Source: Hyphomicrobiaceae bacterium (lineage in GTDB: Bacteria > Pseudomonadota > Alphaproteobacteria > Rhizobiales > Hyphomicrobiaceae). Taken from it: 49,535 bases of DNA. The stretch is taken from NCBI GenBank assembly GCA_020442185.1, contig JAGRKS010000098.1, positions 1-49,535 of the forward strand, given 5' to 3'. This document shows, piece after piece, positions 42,811 through 49,535 of this stretch (positions are counted from its first letter, which is position 1; every line of letters starts with the position of its first letter). The notes beneath the pieces are model-generated. The model searched no databases. It was not told where the DNA came from and saw nothing but the letters and a program-made list of their open reading frames with translations. The translations under genes were made by a program, and so were the position numbers.

Positions 42811-43791
42811 ATGCGTCCGCGACCCCGTTTGCCCCCACCGAATAGCGATCCGCAATATTTCAGCAATGCCCTCATGATCACCGAGCCTCGCCTTCGCGAT
42901 CTGCAGTTTCGCCTCGAATACGTGCTGCTCAGGATCGTCGTCGGTCTGTTCCGCGCGCCCCCGCTCGAGTTGGCGACACGCTTCTCGGCATTCGCCTGGC
43001 GTAAGCTTGCACCCGTCGTCAATCCGAAGCGCCACAAGAGAGCGCTCGCGAACCTCGCGGTCGCGTTCCCGGAAAAGTCCCCCGCTGAACGGCAGGCATT
43101 GGCCCTCCAGCACTGGGAGAACCTCGGCCGGGTGATGGTCGAGACGATGCGCCTCGACGAGATCCTGAAGGACGACGGGCGCATCGAGATCAAGAGCCAC
43201 ACCGTTTTCAATCGCTATCGCAACAAGCTCGGCCCGGTCGTCGGCATTTCGCTGCACATGGGCAACTGGGAGCTTGCGATATGGCCCTTGACGATCGCCG
43301 GCGCGAGGCCGGGTGCCGTCTACCGCTCGGTCAACAACCCTTACGTCGACGCCTACCTGAGAGGTCAGCGCCGCGACCTCTATCCGGGCGGTCTCTTCGG
43401 CCGGGGCGGCGTCGAGGGCGAGCACGGCGAGGCACAGAAAACCGCTCGCATCATCATGGATTACGTACGCCGCGGCGGCCGGCTCGGAATGGTCTGCGAC
43501 CTCTACGACCGCACCGGCATCGCCGTTCCCTTCTTCGGCCAGGACGCGCGCACCCAGGCGATCGGCGTCATGATTGCGCGACGTGTCGGCGCGCGCATCT
43601 GGCTGGCGCGCTGTGTGCGGAAGGGAACGACGAGCACGTTCTGGATCGAGCTCAAGGAGCTGCGGATACCGCGGACGGCCGACCAGTCTGCCGACATCCG
43701 CAACGCGATGGTCGACATGCAAAAGGTCTTCGAGCAGTGGGTGCGCGAGCATCCCGAACAGTGGATGTGGTCGAACCGCCGCTGGAGCTGA
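42811..43791 (+). CDS. Lysophospholipid/lipid A-type acyltransferase (LpxL/HtrB-like)
   Basis: 326 residues from the ATG at 42811; an ATG at 42874 is the main alternative. The family motif is GISLHMGNWELAIWPL (145-160), with His149 and Glu154 as the catalytic HX4E pair. LRIVVGLFRAPPLELA near 40-55 is a membrane-anchoring helix. Later, RRGGRLGMVCDLYDRTGIAVPFFGQ near 225-250 and the C-terminal EQWVREHPEQWMWSNRRW are typical of LpxL-type secondary acyltransferases. It probably adds a fatty acid to lipid A or a related lipid at the inner membrane. Confidence 0.88.
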   Translation: MRPRPRLPPPNSDPQYFSNALMITEPRLRDLQFRLEYVLLRIVVGLFRAPPLELATRFSAFAWRKLAPVVNPKRHKRALANLAVAFPEKSPAERQALALQHWENLGRVMVETMRLDEILKDDGRIEIKSHTVFNRYRNKLGPVVGISLHMGNWELAIWPLTIAGARPGAVYRSVNNPYVDAYLRGQRRDLYPGGLFGRGGVEGEHGEAQKTARIIMDYVRRGGRLGMVCDLYDRTGIAVPFFGQDARTQAIGVMIARRVGARIWLARCVRKGTTSTFWIELKELRIPRTADQSADIRNAMVDMQKVFEQWVREHPEQWMWSNRRWS

Positions 43792-43826
43792 AGCCGGCTC
43801 GCGGGTAGCGGAACAAGGGAGATCAA

Positions 43827-43844
43827 CGGTCGCGCGCTCGACCG
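43827..43844. terminator. Short stem-loop between convergent genes
   Basis: CGGTCG (43827-43832) pairs with CGACCG (43839-43844) in the 64-bp gap between the acyltransferase and the minus-strand nucleotide-binding gene. No U-run. Confidence 0.35.
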
Positions 43845-43855
43845 CTCGCGCCCCC

Positions 43856-44230
43856 TCAAAGGCTCTCGTTCATCCCGCGAATGCGTTTGACGAGCACGCG
43901 CATCACTTGCAATGCGAAATCCGGATTGCGTTGCACCAGATAGATGAAGGCTTCGCGATTGACGGGCGCAACGATGCTCGGCTCGGCAGCAACCGCCGTC
44001 GCACTTCTGACACCACCGTCGATCAGCGACATTTCGCCGAAGATGTCATGCGGCCCGACGCTGTCGAGCACGGTTCCATAGGACACGATCTCGATGCGGC
44101 CGGACTTGACGACGTAGAGACACGCCGCCGGGTCCTCGGCAACGAAAATCTTCTGCCCCGTCTCGTAGGTCTCGAGCGGAAATCCCGCATCGGCGAGGAT
44201 GCCGAAATCGATTGGCTCCGGATCGCCCAT
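43856..44230 (-). CDS. Stand-alone cyclic-nucleotide-binding domain protein
   Basis: 124 residues from the ATG at 44230 with GGAG upstream; the open frame runs to 44431 but that part lacks domain character. One cNMP-binding fold fills the protein: YETGQKIFVAEDPAACLYVVKSGRIEIV (near 25-52), the phosphate-cassette region DIFGEMSLIDGGVRSATAVAAEPS (near 64-87) with FGEMSLIDG and R-S-A, and a C-terminal helix FALQVMRVLVKRIRGMNESL. There is no DNA-binding domain, so it probably works by binding a partner. A c-AMP- or c-di-nucleotide signal is likely. Role unknown. Confidence 0.85.
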   Translation of the reverse strand: MGDPEPIDFGILADAGFPLETYETGQKIFVAEDPAACLYVVKSGRIEIVSYGTVLDSVGPHDIFGEMSLIDGGVRSATAVAAEPSIVAPVNREAFIYLVQRNPDFALQVMRVLVKRIRGMNESL

Positions 44231-44390
44231 CTCAACTCCATCGGCAGGTGTGCAAACGGTCTCGTGTGGCGTCGCTTCATAGTCGGCCGACGGTGCGGCG
44301 ACGTTGGTCTCAACTATGGCGCGATGGGCCACTCGCCGGAAACGGTAGCCGCGCCACCTCATTCCGGCAAGACCGCAATCGCCTGTCGCA

Positions 44391-47300
44391 TCAGCCGCTG
44401 GCGCCCACGCTGGCGTTCCCTTGTGGCTCACCGGCCCCTTCGTCCTCGAAGCCGATGCCGTCGTCGCGCAGCACGATATAGATCGCCGGGATGACGAGCA
44501 CCGTCAGCAGCGTCGATGAGACGAGGCCGAACAAGAGGGAGATGGCAAGGCCCTGGAAGATCGGATCGGTGAGGATCACCGCCGCGCCGATCATCGCCGC
44601 GACCGCCGTCAGCATGATCGGCTTGAAGCGGATTGCGCCTGCTTCGAGCAGCGTCGATCTCAGGCTCTGACCCGGCCGGCTGCCGTGCCGTATGAAGTCG
44701 ACCAGCAGGATCGAGTTGCGGACGATGATACCGGCGAGCGCGATGAATCCAATCATCGAGGTCGCAGAGAACGGCGCACCGAACAGCCAGTGGCCGATCA
44801 TGATGCCGATCAGCGTCAGCGGCACGGGCGTCAGAATGACGAGCGGCAACTTGAACGAACCGAACTGGCCGACGACGAGAAAGTAGATGCCGAGGATCGC
44901 GACCGCGAACGCGCCGCCCATGTCACGGAAGGTCACATAGGTCACCTCCCATTCCCCATCCCAGAGGAGCACGGGAGCGGAATCGTCGATCGGCTGGCCG
45001 TGATACTTGATCTGCGGCTTCGGCAACCCACCCCAGTCGGCCGCTTCGATCGCATCGGCAACGGCGAACATGCCGTAGACCGGCGCCTCGAAGGCGCCCG
45101 CGAGCTCGCCGAGAACCATTTCGGCCGGTCGGCCGTTGTGCCGGAAGATCGGATAGGACGCCCGCTCCCGCGTGATGCTGACGACATCGCCCAATTCGAC
45201 GATCGACCGGTTGCCCGGTAGCGCGTTGGCCGGCACCGGCGTCGACAGCGTGTGTTCACCGATCGTGCGCGACGACTTCGGCAACGCGACCGCGATCTCG
45301 ATCGGGTGGCGCTGCCCGCCGCGATGCGAATAGCCGACGCGCAGCCCGCTCAGATAGGCCTGTATCGTGTTGTAGACATCGCTTTCCTCGACATGATGGA
45401 ACTCGAGATTGTCCTGATCGATCGCAATGCGGACCCGCTCCGACGGCACGCCGTAGCTGTCGTCGACATCGACGATATAGGGCACCGACTTGAAGGCCGC
45501 TTTCACCTTCTCGGCGACGGCGCGTCGCGTTTCCGGATCGGGGCCGTAGATCTCCGCGAGCAGGGTCGAGAGCACGGGTGGCCCCGGCGGCACTTCAACC
45601 ACCTTGACCGACGTCCCCTCCGGCAACGCAACCTTTTTCAGTCGCTCACGCACGTCGAGGGCGATCTGATGGCTCGTCCGGTCGCGCGCGTCCTTGTTCT
45701 TGAGGTTGACCTGAAGGTCGCCGAGCTCGGGCGAGGCGCGCAGATAGTAGTGGCGCACGAGACCATTGAAGTTGAAGGGGGCGGCCGTGCCGGCGTAAGC
45801 CTCGATGCTCTCCAGCTCATCGAGGTCGGCAAGCTGCTCGGCAGCATCCCTCAGAATGCGATCGGTCTCCTCGAGCGAAGACCCCTCGGGCAGATCAACG
45901 ACCACCTGGAGCTCCGACTTGTTGTCGAACGGCAAGAGCTTCACAGTCACCGACTTCGTCGCGAACAGCACCAACGACAGGAGCGTCGCGGCACCGACAG
46001 CCAGCAGAAATTTCCAGGCGCTCCTGCGGGTCGCCAGGATCGGCCGTGCCGCGGTGACATAGAGCCGGCCGAGCACGCCGCCCGCCTCGATTCCGTGACC
46101 ATCACCGTGGCCGCCCGCGTGCACCTTTCCGATCCGGACCATCAGCCACGGCGTCAGCATCACCGCAACGAAGAACGAGAAGATCATGGCAGCGGAAGCA
46201 TTGGCCGGGATCGGGCTCATGTAGGGACCCATGAGGCCCGACACGAACAGCATCGGCAGGAGTGCGGCAACCACTGTCAGCGTCGCGATGATCGTCGGAT
46301 TGCCGACCTCGGCCACCGCCTCGATCGCCGCTTGTGACTTCGACCGGCCATCGCCCATGCCCCAGTGTCGCGCAATGTTCTCGATCACGACGATTGCGTC
46401 ATCGACGAGGATGCCGATCGCGAAAATCAACGCGAAGAGACTGACGCGGTTGATCGTGTAGCCCATGATGTAGGAGGCAAACAGCGTCAGCAGGATCGTC
46501 GTCGGGATGACGATGGCGACGACGATGCCTTCGCGCCAGCCGATGACGAACCCGATCAGCAACACGATCGAGACGGTCGCAAGACCGAGATGGTAGAGCA
46601 GTTCGTCCGCCTTCTCATCCGCCGTGTGACCGTAGTTGCGCGTTACCGAAATCTCGATATCGCTCGGAACCAGCTTGCCCTCGAGCTGTTTGAGGCGGGT
46701 CGTGACGTCGTGCGATATCAGCACCGCATTGGCACCGGCGCGCTTTGCGATCGCCACCGAAACCATCGGCACCTGCGTCAGCTGCCGCTGCGCGCCGGCG
46801 ACGCTCTCGCCGCGAGGTTCCATGCGCCACGCCCGGCTTTCGACCGGCCTGGCATCGACGACAACCTTGGCGACGTCGCGCACATAGACAGGCCGGCCGT
46901 CGCGCGTCGTCAGCAGCAAGAGGCCGATGTCGGGAATGCCCTTGAGGGTTTGCCCCGCGACGACGGGGATCGACCGGTTGGCCTCGCGGATGTTGCCGGC
47001 GAGGAAAGCGCGGTTCGCCTCCTTCACCTTGCCGATCAGCTGCGCCAGCGTAACGCCGTAGAGCGATAGTCGCTCTGGATCGGGCTCGACACGGATCTGC
47101 TCTGGCCGGCCGCCAGCCAGGTACGTCAAGCCGATGTTGTCGAGCTTCGCCAGCTCGACGCGCACGTCGTCGGCAAGATGATACAGCTGGCTATCGTTCC
47201 AGTTCGCCGCGAACTCGGGCTTCGGCGAAAGCGTCGCGACGACGATCGCAACGTCGTCGATGCCGCGACCGACGATCAGCGGCTCGGGAATGCCGACCGG

Positions 47301-47735
47301 GATGCGATCCAAATTGGCGCGGACCTTGTCGTGCACGCGCAGGATGGCGTTATCGGCCTCCGTACCGACGAGAAAGCGCGCGGTGACGACGACGCGATCA
47401 TCGAGGCTCTGGCTATAGACGTGCTCGACGCCGTTGATCGACTTGACGATCGTTTCGAGCGGCTCGGTTACGAGGCGGACGGCATCCTCGGCCTTGAGAC
47501 CGTCGGCCGCCACCATGATGTCGACGAGCGGCACCGATATCTGCGGCTCTTCTTCGCGCGGCAAGCTGACGAGAGCGATGAGCCCCAGCGCCAATGATGC
47601 GAGCAGCAGCAGCGGTGTCAGCGGCGAGCCGATGAAGGCGCGCGTCAGCCGGCCTGAAATTCCGAGCGCTCCGTCCGAGTGCGACTGAGACGAAGCGTTG
47701 TTCGACGGTTCCTGGCTCATGTTTCCGGCGCTCAT
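44391..47735 (-). CDS. RND-family efflux transporter permease
   Basis: 1114 residues. The start (47735) overlaps the adaptor stop by 4 bp. The first helix is near 39-57 (LTPLLLLASLALGLIALVSLP), followed by a periplasmic porter domain to ~380 and the second membrane block, with LIFAIGILVDDAIVVIENIARH at 436-457. The Asp445-Asp446 pair in helix 4 is the proton-relay signature of the HAE-type, drug/hydrophobe, RND group rather than heavy-metal CzcA types. A second periplasmic domain (~630-880) and helices to ~1090 complete the usual duplicated layout. It works as a trimer with the adaptor at 47732; no outer-membrane channel gene is in the window. Substrate unknown. Confidence 0.92.
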   Translation of the reverse strand: MSAGNMSQEPSNNASSQSHSDGALGISGRLTRAFIGSPLTPLLLLASLALGLIALVSLPREEEPQISVPLVDIMVAADGLKAEDAVRLVTEPLETIVKSINGVEHVYSQSLDDRVVVTARFLVGTEADNAILRVHDKVRANLDRIPVGIPEPLIVGRGIDDVAIVVATLSPKPEFAANWNDSQLYHLADDVRVELAKLDNIGLTYLAGGRPEQIRVEPDPERLSLYGVTLAQLIGKVKEANRAFLAGNIREANRSIPVVAGQTLKGIPDIGLLLLTTRDGRPVYVRDVAKVVVDARPVESRAWRMEPRGESVAGAQRQLTQVPMVSVAIAKRAGANAVLISHDVTTRLKQLEGKLVPSDIEISVTRNYGHTADEKADELLYHLGLATVSIVLLIGFVIGWREGIVVAIVIPTTILLTLFASYIMGYTINRVSLFALIFAIGILVDDAIVVIENIARHWGMGDGRSKSQAAIEAVAEVGNPTIIATLTVVAALLPMLFVSGLMGPYMSPIPANASAAMIFSFFVAVMLTPWLMVRIGKVHAGGHGDGHGIEAGGVLGRLYVTAARPILATRRSAWKFLLAVGAATLLSLVLFATKSVTVKLLPFDNKSELQVVVDLPEGSSLEETDRILRDAAEQLADLDELESIEAYAGTAAPFNFNGLVRHYYLRASPELGDLQVNLKNKDARDRTSHQIALDVRERLKKVALPEGTSVKVVEVPPGPPVLSTLLAEIYGPDPETRRAVAEKVKAAFKSVPYIVDVDDSYGVPSERVRIAIDQDNLEFHHVEESDVYNTIQAYLSGLRVGYSHRGGQRHPIEIAVALPKSSRTIGEHTLSTPVPANALPGNRSIVELGDVVSITRERASYPIFRHNGRPAEMVLGELAGAFEAPVYGMFAVADAIEAADWGGLPKPQIKYHGQPIDDSAPVLLWDGEWEVTYVTFRDMGGAFAVAILGIYFLVVGQFGSFKLPLVILTPVPLTLIGIMIGHWLFGAPFSATSMIGFIALAGIIVRNSILLVDFIRHGSRPGQSLRSTLLEAGAIRFKPIMLTAVAAMIGAAVILTDPIFQGLAISLLFGLVSSTLLTVLVIPAIYIVLRDDGIGFEDEGAGEPQGNASVGASG

Positions 47736-48760
47736 TGGGTCACGATCTCATCGCCGGCGTTGAGCCCACCGAGCACCTCGACACCATCGTCGTGCCCTTT
47801 CACATCGGCCGGCAAACCGAGTTGCACGACGACACTGGAGAGGCGTCCGCCCGTGCGCGCGACCTGCACGAAATCGTAGCCGTATCGCGTCGTGACATAG
47901 GACCTGGGGATCACGAGACCCTTGCGGCTTCCAGCTGACAGATAGACCAGCACACGCTCACCAACAAAAAAGTCACCGAGCCCTTCGACAGTTGCGTCCG
48001 CAATGACGCGGCCCGCCTGGAGTTCCGGATAGACCTGGGTGATGCGGCCCTTCAGAAGGTTCTGATCGCCGGCATTGAGGCCGCGTGCGCCGAGCTTGAT
48101 GGTGTCGCCGTTCCTGACGAAACGTGCGTGGCGCTCCGGCAGCTCGAGCCGCAGCACGTAGCGGTTGGCGGCGATGGTCGCGATGCTTTCACCCGGCATG
48201 ATCACGGATCCCACCGTCACCGGCACCAGCAGCACACGCCCGATCGCCGGGGCCAGAACTTCGCCCTCCTCGACCTGTCGCCTGACGACCCCCTGCTCGG
48301 CTTCGGCGGACTTCAACTGGTTTTCCAGAACTTCGACATTGGTCGTGAGTTCGTCGACCTTGGCCTTCGGCGTGAAGCCGCGCTTGATCAGTTCTTCCTG
48401 ACGGCCGAGTTCGCGGCGCGTATTGGCGAGCTGCGACTTGAGACCGGCGATCTGGGCGGCGAGCGACTGCAGCTTCAACGCGAGCTTCTGATCGGCGACC
48501 GTCGCGATCACCTGCCCGGTCTGCACTTCGCTTCCCTCGTCGACCTCGAGCGAGGCAATCGTCCCACCGATGCGGGCGCGCGCCTCGATGCGGTCCGTCG
48601 ACCTGACAGTTGCATAGACCGACTTCTGGTCCACAATGTCCCCCAGCGTGACCTTGAACATGGGCGCGTCCGGCTCTTCTGCGTGAACAGCCGGCACGGT
48701 TGACCCCGCCAGGATGGCGAAGAAACTGGAAGCTGCGATGATTGTCAGGTGTCTAGACAT
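47732..48760 (-). CDS. RND efflux periplasmic adaptor (membrane fusion protein)
   Basis: 342 residues. A signal peptide covers ~27 residues (MSRHLTIIAASSFFAILAGSTVPAVHA); there is no lipobox Cys, so it is probably soluble periplasmic. The lipoyl-like half is ARIGGTIASLEVDEGSEVQTGQVIATV (near 64-90), then a coiled-coil hairpin (LKLQSLAAQIAGLKSQLANTRRELGRQEELIKRG..., about 95-165), then the second lipoyl half and beta-barrel domains. It links the RND pump to an outer-membrane factor. First gene of the pair, coupled to the permease by ATGA. Confidence 0.92.
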   Translation of the reverse strand: MSRHLTIIAASSFFAILAGSTVPAVHAEEPDAPMFKVTLGDIVDQKSVYATVRSTDRIEARARIGGTIASLEVDEGSEVQTGQVIATVADQKLALKLQSLAAQIAGLKSQLANTRRELGRQEELIKRGFTPKAKVDELTTNVEVLENQLKSAEAEQGVVRRQVEEGEVLAPAIGRVLLVPVTVGSVIMPGESIATIAANRYVLRLELPERHARFVRNGDTIKLGARGLNAGDQNLLKGRITQVYPELQAGRVIADATVEGLGDFFVGERVLVYLSAGSRKGLVIPRSYVTTRYGYDFVQVARTGGRLSSVVVQLGLPADVKGHDDGVEVLGGLNAGDEIVTQ

Positions 48761-49441
48761 CTGTGCTCATGTGTTGCGATAGCGGCCTCGGCGGGTTTCG
48801 GGTCGATGCGGAAATGCTGATCGTTGCATGGCCGGCAATGCATCGAACCGACCACGCGTAAGGACGCAAGTCCGATTCTCTCGTTTCTGTCTGGTGATCT
48901 ACCATCACCCGACTTCGCCGGTCCGTGATCCCCGTCACCAAGGATTTCGCACCTGCGAAATGACCGTTGGCGCCCCAACACTCGACCCGGCAGGACCGGC
49001 ATTCATGCATGCGTGAACTGCCCGCCGTGCGGTGAGCCATTGCGCGCACAGAAGCACCAACCTACTCCCCTCCGGCCTGCCGGTGCTCTCTTTGTTGCGC
49101 CATCCGAATTGTACCCCCGGAAAACCCGAGCCTTGTTGACTGCCCCCAGCTCCCCCCTTCTTTCAAGGAGCCGGCCGGATGGGCTCTTCTCGGCTGCGCC
49201 ATCCGACTCCCCTTCCGGGGAGCCGGCCGGATGGGCTCTTCTCGGCTGCGCCATCCGACTCCCCTTCCGGGGAGCCGGCCGGATGGCGCCGGTCATGCAG
49301 CTGACGATTGTGTTTCAGGCAATCCAGCCACACAGGCACCGATTGAGATGCGGGCACTCCAGCGGCGACGCCGCTCAGGCGCCAAGGGCGCCCGGCGCAA
49401 GCGCCGCCCCCGCGGAGGCCCGAGCGGACGGAGGATCAGCC
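48761..49441. other. 681-bp spacer with repeats at the right end
   Basis: No convincing gene in 48761-49080. From 49088 on there is a degenerate and then two perfect copies of a 52-bp unit (see the repeat entry), and from 49385 the second copy of the window-end repeat. Confidence 0.5.
49167..49286. repeat. 52-bp tandem repeat, 2.3 copies
   Basis: Two identical 52-bp units at 49167-49218 and 49219-49270, followed by a 16-base partial third (GGAGCCGGCCGGATGG). A degenerate relative is visible at about 49088-49115 (GCGCCATCCGA shared). Each unit contains the hairpin TCCCCTTCCGGGGA. Fifty-two is not a multiple of three, so it is not a peptide repeat. Confidence 0.9.
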
Positions 49442-49453
49442 GTGAGCGAAAAG
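49385..49453. repeat. Copy 2 of the 69-bp window-end direct repeat
   Basis: Aligns without gaps to positions 1-69 (nine mismatches by eye). It contains the inverted repeat CGGCGC-AA-GCGCCG and, at its right end, the GGAGG ribosome site and GTG start of the partial gene at 49442. Confidence 0.7.
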
Positions 49454-49535
49454 TCCCGACCCAAGAGATCACTCAACGCTGCAGCGAGCGGCGCACCAGA
49501 TCGCCCGGCGTTTGTCGCCGCGCGTTTGATGCCGG
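49442..49535 (+). CDS. Start of an unidentified gene, cut by the window end
   Basis: A GTG at 49442 with GGAGG eight bases upstream opens a frame that stays open to the last base (31 codons). The peptide begins MSEKSRPKRSLNAAASGAPD and continues RPAFVAARLMP. It is too short to identify; it is basic and Ala-rich with no clear signal peptide. The start lies within the 69-bp repeat shared with the window's left end. Confidence 0.5.
   Translation, partial: MSEKSRPKRSLNAAASGAPDRPAFVAARLMP

Noticed and set aside
45252-46337. 361-codon plus-strand frame opposite the RND pump
   Set aside because: Antisense shadow with an Asp/Arg/His-rich composition and no motif.
44391-47735. Heavy-metal (CzcA-type) efflux reading of the RND pump
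   Set aside because: The helix-4 motif has the DD pair of drug/hydrophobe pumps rather than the pattern of metal pumps, so a lanthanide or metal efflux role is not supported.
48745-49002. 85-codon minus-strand frame upstream of the RND adaptor
   Set aside because: No ribosome site, no conserved character, and it overlaps the adaptor's N-terminal coding region.
49003-49357. Minus-strand frames with the repeated peptide PAGSPEGESDGAAEKSPSG
   Set aside because: The 52-bp DNA repeat is not a multiple of three, so successive units fall in different frames; this is not a coding repeat.

Overview
The window reads as chromosome of a methylotrophic alphaproteobacterium, most likely in the Hyphomicrobiales (Hyphomicrobium-like). 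The reasons are high G+C, a lanthanide-type methanol dehydrogenase (XoxF) with its partners, the tetrahydromethanopterin-linked fhc formyltransferase/hydrolase operon, methylofuran biosynthesis genes, phosphatidylcholine synthase, and alphaproteobacterial porins whose mature part starts with a Cys-Cys coiled-coil segment. It is essentially one methylotrophy island (1-33 kb) followed by cell-envelope genes (33-49 kb). I see no tRNA, rRNA, CRISPR array, transposase or phage gene.

Layout. 74-7490 (minus): a nine-gene run, mostly joined by 4-bp ATGA overlaps. It starts with a DUF2380 protein and a NitT/TauT-type ABC transporter and runs into mfnB, folB, mfnE, a dihydropteroate-synthase-like gene and a DUF447 gene, i.e. 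cofactor synthesis for methylofuran and probably dephospho-H4MPT. 7925-12901 (plus, divergent): the 'PQQ-dependent alcohol dehydrogenase' ABC cluster (binding protein, beta-propeller, ATPase, permease, exported protein), which resembles the lut lanthanide-uptake genes of Methylorubrum. 12996-16693: a metallophosphoesterase and a PhnD/E/C-type ABC transporter. 16888-21729 (minus): xoxF, then xoxG-xoxJ and a CxxxCW rhodanese-like protein. 22304-24410 (plus): the quinoprotein relay pair (zinc metallohydrolase and SoxYZ-like carrier). 24650-27867 (minus): two secreted proteins of unknown function, a second beta-propeller and an MxaD-like protein. 28069-32799 (plus): fhcBADC.

How it works together. 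XoxF oxidises methanol to formaldehyde in the periplasm with PQQ and a lanthanide, passing electrons to cytochrome XoxG; XoxJ, the MxaD-like protein, the SoxYZ/metallohydrolase pair and the propellers are accessory periplasmic parts. The lut-like ABC system probably supplies or senses the metal. In the cytoplasm the Fhc complex moves the C1 unit from H4MPT to methylofuran and releases formate, and the mfn/fol genes make those carriers. This is why uptake, oxidation and cofactor synthesis sit side by side.

The right third carries a small Cys/Trp protein, a secreted pentapeptide-repeat protein, a DUF1194 von Willebrand protein, pcs, a small secreted protein, two nearly identical tandem porins, a UbiH-type hydroxylase, a lipid A-type acyltransferase, a cyclic-nucleotide-binding protein and an RND efflux pair. 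The last ~450 bp hold a 52-bp tandem repeat and the start of a truncated gene. The first and last ~69 bases of the window are imperfect direct copies of each other.

Main candidates for something new: the transporter-plus-cofactor operon at the left end, the orphan PhnDEC system inside the xox region, the coupled pair of unknown secreted proteins at 24650-25800, and several compact palindromic or repeated sites in the divergent control regions.
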